Assembly: GCA_028711905.1 (NCBI GenBank)
Contig: JAQTRI010000203.1
Span: forward strand, 1 to 6,659
DNA from: Candidatus Wallbacteria bacterium
GTDB taxonomy: Bacteria; Muiribacteriota; JAQTZZ01
Direction: 5' to 3'
Length of the DNA: 6,659 nucleotides
Position numbers and translations under genes: made by a program. Under the pieces are notes generated by a model. The model was not told the DNA's origin. It saw only the letters and a list, made by a program, of their open reading frames with translations, and searched no databases. This document shows, one piece after another, positions 1 through 5,207 of this stretch (its first letter is position 1; the number at the start of each line of letters is the position of its first letter).

Positions 1-828
1 GTGTTCGATGCAGTCACGACTTCGCCCCTACTGCTCGGCGATAGAATCTATATCCCGGTCTGGTACGCAGATAACCGGCCCTTCCGGCCGCGGCAGAAAA
101 GTGAGGTCGTGTGCCTGGACGCGAAAACCGGTGCGATTCTCTGGCGGACCGCACTGGGTAGCAGTAATTTGTTTTCCGCAGCCTCAGCGGTCTGTGACGG
201 AAAGGACATTCTCTATGTCACTTCTGCTGATGGTAACCTTTATGGCATGTCTGCCGACACAGGTGCGCTTCTGTGGAAATTTACCACCTGCATGGATGTC
301 AACTCATCACCGGCAGTTGTCCGGCTCCCGGACGGGCCGATAGTCTGTTTTGGCACGATCTTCGGGTTGTACTACGGTATCAATGGCAGGACCGGGGATA
401 AGGCCTGGGTGCTCAAGCTGGGACTGAATTCGATCTATCCTGGCGCGTGCGGCTTAGTGGATGGCAGGATGTTATTGTTTGTTCCAAATTTCGACCGCCA
501 CCTGTACTGCATCGACCCTCAGGCAGGCGAGATCCTGTGGCGTTTCGCAACTGGTAAGTACATCGCTTCATGCCCGGTCCTGACCAAGATTTCCGGTCGT
601 CCGGCAGTAGTGTTTCCATCGCTGGACAACATTCTCTATGCAGTGGATGCATCGACTGGCGCTGAGCTTTGGCGTTACCAGCTGGGAGACAAGCTCTGGG
701 CCTATGACACCCGTGGATTGACCCTGTGGCCGTCTCCATCATGCATCTCATATGAGGGCAAGCCGCTGCTGATCGTACCGTGGTATGATGGCAATATCTA
801 CGCGTTTTCAGACCCCTCGCAGCCCTGA
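1..828 (+). CDS. PQQ-type beta-propeller repeat protein, 5'-truncated by the window edge
   Basis: The frame is open from the first base to a TGA at 826-828 (275 residues visible). The GTG at position 1 is most likely an internal valine codon, so the N-terminus is probably missing. Five repeats of the PQQ/BamB-like blade signature (hydrophobic-Asp-x-x-Thr-Gly-x-x-x-Trp and variants) start at residues 39, 83, 127, 171 and 215, exactly 44 residues apart, for example LDAKTGAILWR and VDASTGAELWRY. A final strand (GNIYAF) ends the protein after a 10-residue longer spacing. Such repeats form a beta-propeller, used either as a protein-binding scaffold (BamB type) or as a quinoprotein enzyme. The visible part shows no pair of adjacent cysteines and no heme motif, so a scaffold or ligand-sensing role is as likely as an enzyme. 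The substrate and cell location cannot be told without the N-terminus. It converges with modC and overlaps it by 31 bp. I see no functional link to molybdate uptake. Confidence 0.85.
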   Translation: MFDAVTTSPLLLGDRIYIPVWYADNRPFRPRQKSEVVCLDAKTGAILWRTALGSSNLFSAASAVCDGKDILYVTSADGNLYGMSADTGALLWKFTTCMDVNSSPAVVRLPDGPIVCFGTIFGLYYGINGRTGDKAWVLKLGLNSIYPGACGLVDGRMLLFVPNFDRHLYCIDPQAGEILWRFATGKYIASCPVLTKISGRPAVVFPSLDNILYAVDASTGAELWRYQLGDKLWAYDTRGLTLWPSPSCISYEGKPLLIVPWYDGNIYAFSDPSQP

Positions 829-1931
829 TGTTTTTCAGGCGGTTCCGGCTCTCCGGTGCCGAGAATCCTGATTTCGCTCTGCTTGATGAAGCAGACACAT
901 TCTCTGCCGGGAGAAAGCCCCAGCTTTTCACGCGCCGGGAGAGAGACTTTGGCGATCAGCGTTAAGCCGGCAAAACCGGCATCGATTTCAACAAAGGAAT
1001 ATGTTCTGCTGCCTGTGACGCGGGTGATGCAGCATTTAAGCTGGTTCCGGATCGACAGGGACTCGACTGTGGCTGTGCCAAGCGCGATGTCTTCAGGACG
1101 CACCTCGATGGTTACGGATTGCCCTTTAACCAGCCTGTCGAGATGGGAAAACAGGACCGGAACGCTGCGTCCCGGTTTCCCGAGCACAGCCTGGCCGGCA
1201 TGGGAGTTGCACTCCAGCACAGAGAGCTTGAGAACATTGGAAAGCTCAAGCCCCGGCAGCAGATCGAGGACTCCGCCGCTGAAAATCAGGTCCGGGAGAT
1301 CTCCGCTTGCTGCCACACAGCCTTTTTCGAGCAGCACAATCCGCCTGGTGAGCTGCAGGATCTGGTTCAGATGATGGCTGATGAAAATGACCGGGATGTC
1401 GAACCTTCTGCTGAAAGTCTCTAACAGGGGAATGATATCGGATACAAGCTGGAAATCCAGGAACGACATCGGTTCGTCCATCAGAAGGATTTCCGGAAGG
1501 CTTAAAAGGGCCCTTGCTAAGGATACACGCTGGCGCTCACCGCCTGAGAGGCAGGAGGGTTTTTCCCCGAGCAGGTAATCGATCTTCAGGAGGGACACTA
1601 TCTCGTCGAAATTCGCCCCTGTTGAGCGTGAGCCGTAGAGGATGTTGGCGTGCGCAGAGAGATGTGGGAAAAGCCGCGGTTCCTGAAACACCACCCCCAC
1701 CCTGCGCAGATGAGGGGGCACGAACAGGCCTTTTTCCGCGTCTGCAAGAACCCGGCCGTTGAGAACGATCTTTCCCCCAGATGGCCGCAGGAGCCCGGCA
1801 ATGAGATGCAGCATGGTGGTCTTGCCTGCGCCTGAATGACCGAATATCCCGGTGATTCTTTCTGTAAACCGGCAGTCCGCGCTGAGAGTGAAGTCGTTTC
1901 TCCGGAAAACTACATGAGAAAGATCAAGCAT
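798..1931 (-). CDS. modC: Molybdate/tungstate ABC transporter ATP-binding protein ModC
   Basis: Cytoplasmic ATPase that powers oxyanion import through ModB. All ABC signatures are present (377 residues): Walker A GHSGAGKTT at 31-39, Q-loop Gln83, signature LSGGERQR at 128-135, Walker B ILLMDEP at 148-154, D-loop region MSFLD at 155-159, and the switch His at 186 in ISHH. The C-terminal third (about 275-355) looks like the Mop/TOBE oxyanion-binding domain of ModC, with IRNQLKCCI, a central glycine-containing segment and a closing L-x-x-G...IK segment. I chose the ATG at 1931 rather than an in-frame ATG at 1952. It has GGAG six bases upstream, and it overlaps the modB stop in the 8-base string ATGCTTGA, which indicates translational coupling. 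The last 20 or so residues are a polar Pro/Glu-rich tail whose codons run antisense to the end of the propeller gene. It is the last gene of modABC. CysA, PotA or FbpC are alternatives for an isolated ATPase, but the operon and the Mop-like domain favour ModC. Confidence 0.93.
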   Translation of the reverse strand: MLDLSHVVFRRNDFTLSADCRFTERITGIFGHSGAGKTTMLHLIAGLLRPSGGKIVLNGRVLADAEKGLFVPPHLRRVGVVFQEPRLFPHLSAHANILYGSRSTGANFDEIVSLLKIDYLLGEKPSCLSGGERQRVSLARALLSLPEILLMDEPMSFLDFQLVSDIIPLLETFSRRFDIPVIFISHHLNQILQLTRRIVLLEKGCVAASGDLPDLIFSGGVLDLLPGLELSNVLKLSVLECNSHAGQAVLGKPGRSVPVLFSHLDRLVKGQSVTIEVRPEDIALGTATVESLSIRNQLKCCITRVTGSRTYSFVEIDAGFAGLTLIAKVSLPAREKLGLSPGRECVCFIKQSEIRILGTGEPEPPEKHQGCEGSENA

Positions 1932-2625
1932 TGTGAACTCCACGCTGCGCAAGCACTTTTTCCGACAGGTACTCAGAGAGCAGAACCGCCAGGACCGAGA
2001 TCAGAACCGAAAGCAGAGCCAGCCTGGCAGCCGCTGATCCTCCGTCCGGCAGCTGGATGTATGTGTAGATAGCCAGCGGCAGGGTCCTGGTCTCGCCGAT
2101 GATGTTGCCGGAAAAGGTGATGGTGGCTCCGAATTCGCCTAAGCTGCGGGCGAAGGAGAGCAGGGTTCCGGCGATGATACCCGGCAGGCTCAAGGGAAGG
2201 GTGACCGTGAAAAATACCTTGAACGGACCAGCTCCGAGAGTGGCTGCGGCCTCCTCCAGTCGGCGGTCCACCAGTTCGAAGGCTGTTCGCACTGAACGCA
2301 CGACAAGTGGGAAGCCCATGATCGCGGCTGCCAGAACAGCCGCTTTCCAGGTGAAGATGATGTTGATGGCCATTCCGGCAAGGATTTTACCGATCGGTCC
2401 ACGGCTGCCGAACAGCTCGATCAGGATCAGGCCCACGACCACGGGAGGCAGCACCAGCGGCAGATGCACCAGGGCGTTAATAAGCTGCCTGCCGCGGAAG
2501 CGGTAGCGGCCAAGTACATATCCGGTGATCACGCCCGGAACCAGGTTGACGAGAGTGCACATGGTCGAGACCTTGAGGGAAAGCAGGATCACTTCAATTT
2601 CAGCACCGGAAAATACTGGCGCCAT
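1924..2625 (-). CDS. modB: Molybdate ABC transporter permease ModB
   Basis: Inner-membrane permease of 233 residues, the usual ModB length, with about five hydrophobic segments. The ABC permease EAA loop is clear: EAAATLG at 125-131 followed by TLPLSLPGIIAG, the surface that docks on ModC. The ModB family stretch SLGEFGAT (161-168) continues through a GETRTLPLAIY segment at 177-187. This distinguishes it from sulfate and phosphate permeases. The start ATG at 2625 is preceded by GGAGGAG, which lies inside the last codons of modA (Leu-Leu-Glu-Glu-stop). Only 2 bp separate the modA stop from this ATG. Its stop overlaps the modC start by 8 bp. The arrangement implies one polycistronic mRNA and stoichiometric coupling. 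The substrate (molybdate or tungstate, or both) is inferred from family membership and neighbours. Confidence 0.94.
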   Translation of the reverse strand: MAPVFSGAEIEVILLSLKVSTMCTLVNLVPGVITGYVLGRYRFRGRQLINALVHLPLVLPPVVVGLILIELFGSRGPIGKILAGMAINIIFTWKAAVLAAAIMGFPLVVRSVRTAFELVDRRLEEAAATLGAGPFKVFFTVTLPLSLPGIIAGTLLSFARSLGEFGATITFSGNIIGETRTLPLAIYTYIQLPDGGSAAARLALLSVLISVLAVLLSEYLSEKVLAQRGVHNA

Positions 2626-2627
2626 GC

Positions 2628-3416
2628 TTACTCCTCCAGCAGCCTGTATCCGAAACGGCGGAAGATCTCACAGCCTCTGTCCCCGCACAGGAACTCGAAA
2701 AAGGCTCCGGCTTCTTTCCTGGATTTGACGGTTAATGCGGCGGAAAACACGATCTTCCGATGAGTGTTTTCCGGGAAAGCGGCCAATATCCTTATTTTCT
2801 TCGATGTGATGGCATCAGTGCCGTACACGATCCCTGCTCCGGCTTCGCCGGCCTCAACAAAGCGCAAAGCGCTCTTGACATCCGGGGCCAGCACCGCGCG
2901 GTCCTTGATCTGGTCCCAGAAGCCAAGTGACGACAGGGCTTCCTTAGCGTACTTGCCGACAGGAACATGCTCCGGATCGCCGATGGAAAGCCTGCCGGCA
3001 AAGAATTTCCCGAAATCCGTGCCTGAAGTGAGTTCAACAGTCGCCGCAGAATCCGCAGGGACGATCAGCACCAGGCTGTTTCCCAGCAGATCCCTGCGGG
3101 ATCCGGGCTGGATCAGGGAGCGCTGATCCAGGTATTCCATCCATTGCGTGTCAGCGGAGATGTAAACATCAGCTTCAGCCCCTGCCTCGATCTGTTTGGC
3201 CAGGGTGGACGAGGCCGCCAGGTTGAGCCTGACCTGCACCCCTGTTCCGGCTCTGTAAACTTCAGCGATTTCCGTCATTGGTGCCGTGGTACCGGCTGCG
3301 GCGAATACGGTCAGGGATTGTGTTGCTGCCGTTGTGGAAGATTCTCCACATCCGGCAGCGATAACGGTGATAAAAAGAATGCACACACTGAGGGCGATTG
3401 CAGATTGCTGTTTCAT
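2628..3416 (-). CDS. modA: Molybdate-binding lipoprotein ModA (ABC transporter substrate-binding protein)
   Basis: Extracytoplasmic binding protein of the bacterial ModA type, which holds molybdate or tungstate tetrahedrally through hydrogen bonds. Counting from the ATG at 3416 it has 262 residues. Residues 1-22 form a signal peptide ending in IAAGC, so Cys23 is the likely lipidated residue and the protein is membrane-anchored. Family landmarks are LTVFAAAGTTAPMTEI at 35-50 (first ligand loop), NLAASSTLAKQIEAGAEADV at 65-84 (second Ser ligand loop and hinge), IGDPEHVPVGKYAKEAL at 145-161, and GIVYGTDA at 195-202. The first loop reads AAGTT where many ModA proteins have AAASLT, a mild variation. 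I chose the ATG at 3416 over one at 3428 because GGAG sits six bases before it and the shorter form gives a normal Lys-containing signal peptide. It is the first gene of modABC. Its promoter overlaps a ModE-type operator, which predicts repression when molybdate is plentiful. Confidence 0.92.
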   Translation of the reverse strand: MKQQSAIALSVCILFITVIAAGCGESSTTAATQSLTVFAAAGTTAPMTEIAEVYRAGTGVQVRLNLAASSTLAKQIEAGAEADVYISADTQWMEYLDQRSLIQPGSRRDLLGNSLVLIVPADSAATVELTSGTDFGKFFAGRLSIGDPEHVPVGKYAKEALSSLGFWDQIKDRAVLAPDVKSALRFVEAGEAGAGIVYGTDAITSKKIRILAAFPENTHRKIVFSAALTVKSRKEAGAFFEFLCGDRGCEIFRRFGYRLLEE

Positions 3417-3446
3417 AGGGGTCTCCATAATCTTACACTTCTTTAT

Positions 3447-3470
3447 CGTTGTATACTATAATATATAGCG
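3447..3470. promoter_or_regulatory. ModE-type operator in the modA / DUF364-A intergenic region
   Basis: A 24-bp imperfect palindrome: CGTTGTAT, then seven bases, then TATATAGCG. Written as half-elements it is TGTAT-N7-TATAT, flanked by CG(T/C) on both ends. This has the same spacing and ends as the ModE operator in the Escherichia coli mod promoter as I recall it (CGTTATAT, eight bases or fewer, CTACATAACG). It covers the -10 element of the modA promoter, so a bound ModE-like repressor would block RNA polymerase. It also lies about 90 bp upstream of the divergent gene at 3562, where it could act from a distance. The regulator is not encoded in the window, so the identification rests on the site sequence and its position. 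Confidence 0.8.
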
Positions 3471-3483
3471 AAATGTTGCACAA
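3455..3483 (-). promoter_or_regulatory. Predicted sigma70-type promoter of modABC
   Basis: Read on the minus strand, TTGTGC (3483-3478) and TATAGT (3460-3455) are separated by exactly 17 bp. Transcription would start near 3448 and leave a leader of about 30 nt before the modA ATG at 3416. That is too short for a molybdenum-cofactor riboswitch. The -10 hexamer lies inside the ModE-type palindrome. Confidence 0.65.
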
Positions 3484-3504
3484 ACATCTCAAAACCTGAG
3501 AACT

Positions 3505-3532
3505 TTGATTGAAATAAAGCGTAATGTATAAC
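3505..3532 (+). promoter_or_regulatory. Predicted promoter of the DUF364-like gene A, with an embedded ModE-type half-site
   Basis: TTGATT (3505-3510) and TATAAC (3527-3532) are 16 bp apart; 17 bp if the -35 is read as TTTGAT at 3504. The leader would be about 23 nt, ending in GGAGG at 3553-3557, four bases before the ATG at 3562. The -10 overlaps TGTATAACG (3525-3533), which equals one half of the ModE-type operator. The opposite half at the required distance is not recognisable, so this is a half-site at best. Confidence 0.45.
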
Positions 3533-3561
3533 GAAGGCTGGTTGAACTGCGTGGAGGATCA

Positions 3562-4293
3562 ATGGAAAAAAACAGCGTTTTCAACATTTTGAAACAGGCC
3601 CTGCATGGTGCGGTGATTAAGCACCAGTTGCAGGATCAACCGGTAGTCCTTTCATTCGCACCACTCAGCCCGGAACAGGCCATTGGAGCACCGGAGCATC
3701 AGGATTATCCGATTCTGAAGGGCCGGGAGGTCATGCTTGAAGCGGTAATAGGAAACGCGCGTGGACAGGCTTTTACAGATTGTTTTGTGCAAGGGAACAC
3801 AACTGCCGGTGCCCTGATGGAACTGGACTGCTCTGATTCCGGGAACAGGGCGATTTTTGTTGCCGGGCTCAATGCTGTATGTTCGTATCTTGGTTTATGC
3901 AGGGGAACGGTGCATTGCAGAAACCGTGAGCCTGTCAGGTGCGCCGAAATGCTGAGGGCTGCTCCGGCTGAAGGAAAGGTGCTGCTGGTCGGGCTTCAGC
4001 CCCGCCTGCTGGAAGCGCTGGCCGGGAGGTGTGAACTGCGGGTACTTGACCTGGATCAGGACAACATCGGAAAAGTGATCGCCGGCGTCACAATAGAGAA
4101 TGCAGACAAAACGGAAAATGCGGTTTCCTGGTGCGACAGCATGCTGGTTACTGGTACTGTTCTTGTGAACGGAACGATCAGCCGCTTTCTTGATACCGGA
4201 AAGCCGGTTGTATTTTACGGTGTGACTATTGCGGCAGCAGCGGAAATTCTCGGTTTGAAAAGGTTTTGCCTGATGCAGGAAGATATCAAATAA
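3562..4293 (+). CDS. DUF4213/DUF364-like protein A, putative metal-chelation family
   Basis: A 243-residue protein with no signal peptide, predicted cytoplasmic. The N-terminal half (about 55-130) resembles the enolase-N-like DUF4213 fold, with GQAFTDCF and GLNAVCSYLG followed by NREP. The C-terminal half resembles the Rossmann-like DUF364 domain: VLLVGLQPRLLEAL (140-153), VLDLD (161-165), the family stretch TGTVLVNGTI (197-206), and VVFYGVTIAAAAEILGL (216-232). A DUF364 structure from Desulfitobacterium led to the proposal of a heavy-metal chelation site between the two domains, but the function is unproven. Nine cysteines (74, 90, 107, 113, 119, 127, 157, 191, 236) are high for this length and fit a metal-related role. 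The start is supported by GGAGG at 3553-3557. It is divergent from modA, with a ModE-type operator between them, and convergent with the related gene B. A link to Mo/W handling is therefore inferred from context only. The family call is less certain than for B. Confidence 0.72.
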   Translation: MEKNSVFNILKQALHGAVIKHQLQDQPVVLSFAPLSPEQAIGAPEHQDYPILKGREVMLEAVIGNARGQAFTDCFVQGNTTAGALMELDCSDSGNRAIFVAGLNAVCSYLGLCRGTVHCRNREPVRCAEMLRAAPAEGKVLLVGLQPRLLEALAGRCELRVLDLDQDNIGKVIAGVTIENADKTENAVSWCDSMLVTGTVLVNGTISRFLDTGKPVVFYGVTIAAAAEILGLKRFCLMQEDIK

Positions 4294-4299
4294 TTAAAA

Positions 4300-5082
4300 C
4301 TAGTCGCGGATGACATGTTCGGAAAATAATCTGCAGCAGTCGCCGCAGGCAAGGCTTACTTTTTTTAGCGAACCGTCAGGAGCATGAGTCACACTTCCGC
4401 CGCCGCGCAGGAAATAGCCGAATGCGCTTTCTGAATCAACGACCAGTGTTGAGCCGACAACATGTATTCCTGAAGAAAACAGTGCCGGTGTCAGCGGCAC
4501 AGACGGTCCCATCAGAACCCTGATTTTTGCGTGGGGAGTTCTGGAAATCACCTGGTCGAAAGTGCCGTTCATCAATGTCTGCCCTGTGATGAACACGATC
4601 TCGGCTTTGCCCAGCACCTCATCCGCTTTGTTCCAGTGGATGTCTCCGGGTCCGGGGTCGAATTCAACGATGTCGACAGGATATCCGGCATCACGCCAGT
4701 CAACGCCTTCCTGAAAGCGGCCAATGAAGCATGATGGAGCAGTTTTTACCACTTCTGCGAAAGGATCGATGGCATTGCATTCAAAGAGTTGATCAGGAAC
4801 AGGAAGTGCGCTGTTCAAGCAGGCCATGCCTGCCGCGGCACGAAGAGGGTTATCTGATTGCAGCAGTTCTCCGGCAGAAACCTTAACGGGTTTCCCGATG
4901 TAATCACCGAGATATGATCCTTTCTGATGCGGCATTGACAACCCGGGCTGGCCGCAGATCATGACAGCCAGTCCCCAGCGCAGGGACGCAACCGCCATCC
5001 AGTTTGTGAACTCCATGATCTCGCATACTGTTAGATGATCCGGGATTGATTCCAGGATACGATCGAGTTCTGCGTTATTCAT
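4300..5082 (-). CDS. DUF4213/DUF364 protein B, putative metal-chelation family, with a CxxCC tail
   Basis: A 260-residue predicted cytoplasmic protein. The N-terminal DUF4213-like part has RWGLAVMIC (35-43) and NPLRAAAGMACLNSAL (78-93), the latter resembling the family helix that ends in a conserved Asn. The C-terminal DUF364 part has CFIGRF (118-123), IVEFDPGPGD (138-147), ITGQTLMNGTF (165-175), the phosphate-loop-like GPSVPLTPALF (192-202) and VVGSTLVVD (208-216). Cysteines 246, 249 and 250 form a CxxCC cluster near the C-terminus, a candidate metal or thiol site absent from A. Length and domain order fit the family. Known family members have no proven reaction; heavy-metal chelation was proposed from structure. 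The ATG at 5082 has only a weak ribosome site (GGCGG eight bases upstream). It converges with A across 6 bp without a visible terminator. It is divergent from wtpA across a ModE-type operator, so a molybdenum/tungsten-responsive role is inferred. A and B are distant paralogs and might work as a pair. Confidence 0.82.
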   Translation of the reverse strand: MNNAELDRILESIPDHLTVCEIMEFTNWMAVASLRWGLAVMICGQPGLSMPHQKGSYLGDYIGKPVKVSAGELLQSDNPLRAAAGMACLNSALPVPDQLFECNAIDPFAEVVKTAPSCFIGRFQEGVDWRDAGYPVDIVEFDPGPGDIHWNKADEVLGKAEIVFITGQTLMNGTFDQVISRTPHAKIRVLMGPSVPLTPALFSSGIHVVGSTLVVDSESAFGYFLRGGGSVTHAPDGSLKKVSLACGDCCRLFSEHVIRD

Positions 5083-5111
5083 TTGTCTAACCGCCGTTAT
5101 CGTTATATAAT
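5083..5111 (+). promoter_or_regulatory. Predicted sigma70-type promoter of the mini-ORF / wtpA transcript
   Basis: TTGTCT (5083-5088) and a perfect TATAAT (5106-5111) are 17 bp apart. The -35 immediately abuts the start codon of the divergent gene B (5080-5082). The -10 is inside the ModE-type palindrome at 5101-5124, so an occupied operator should shut this promoter. The predicted start near 5118 leaves about 24 nt before the mini-ORF ATG at 5142 and about 80 nt before wtpA. The minus-strand promoter for gene B is less clear: AT-rich -10 candidates exist in the same palindrome but lack a good -35. Confidence 0.68.
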
Positions 5112-5124
5112 ATACTACATAACG
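5101..5124. promoter_or_regulatory. ModE-type operator in the DUF364-B / wtpA intergenic region
   Basis: A 24-bp imperfect palindrome: CGTTATAT (5101-5108), six bases, CTACATAACG (5115-5124), i.e. TATAT-N7-TACAT framed by CGT and AACG. The two outer blocks agree with the Escherichia coli modA operator as I remember it, which makes this the best regulatory match in the window. An extra CGTTAT directly precedes it (5095-5100), giving a tandem half-site. It lies 18 bp upstream of the ATG of gene B and covers the TATAAT of the wtpA promoter, so one bound dimer could repress both divergent genes. Confidence 0.85.
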
Positions 5125-5141
5125 AAAAAAGGGTTTGTTTC

Positions 5142-5207
5142 ATGCGAATTTTTTTGATCAACGGAAACATCGCGCTTGATTCTCATGTAGATAAAGTAGA
5201 TGAATAA
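5142..5207 (+). CDS. 21-codon mini-ORF overlapping the wtpA start (possible leader peptide or coupling ORF)
   Basis: ATG at 5142 to TAA at 5205-5207 encodes a 21-residue peptide beginning MRIFLINGNIALD. AAGGG ends eight bases before the ATG, a usable ribosome site. The stop codon overlaps the wtpA start in the 8-base string ATGAATAA, the same geometry as the modB/modC overlap. wtpA itself has no convincing Shine-Dalgarno sequence, so translation of this ORF may deliver ribosomes to wtpA. I recognise no homolog. It could be a regulatory leader, the remnant of a lost gene, or chance. Confidence 0.4.
   Translation: MRIFLINGNIALDSHVDKVDE

Noticed and set aside
824..839. Possible terminator hairpin CCTGA-TGTTTT-TCAGG after the propeller gene.
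   Set aside because: The stem is only 5 bp, the T-run is in the loop rather than after the stem, and the segment is coding for modC on the other strand.
413..931. Minus-strand open frame of 172 codons overlapping the propeller gene and the end of modC.
   Set aside because: Composition and lack of motifs mark it as a shadow; the propeller repeats on the plus strand are unambiguous.
856..1374. Long plus-strand open frame of 172 codons inside modC.
   Set aside because: It is antisense to an intact ATPase with all motifs, has no recognisable domain, and fits codon-bias shadowing.
2099..2506. Plus-strand open frame of 135 codons inside modB.
   Set aside because: Low-complexity Arg/Ser/Thr composition typical of an antisense shadow; modB on the minus strand is complete and well supported.
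3417..3561. Molybdenum-cofactor (Moco) riboswitch in the modA or gene A leader.
   Set aside because: Predicted leaders are about 30 and 23 nt, too short for that structured RNA, and no conserved stems are visible.
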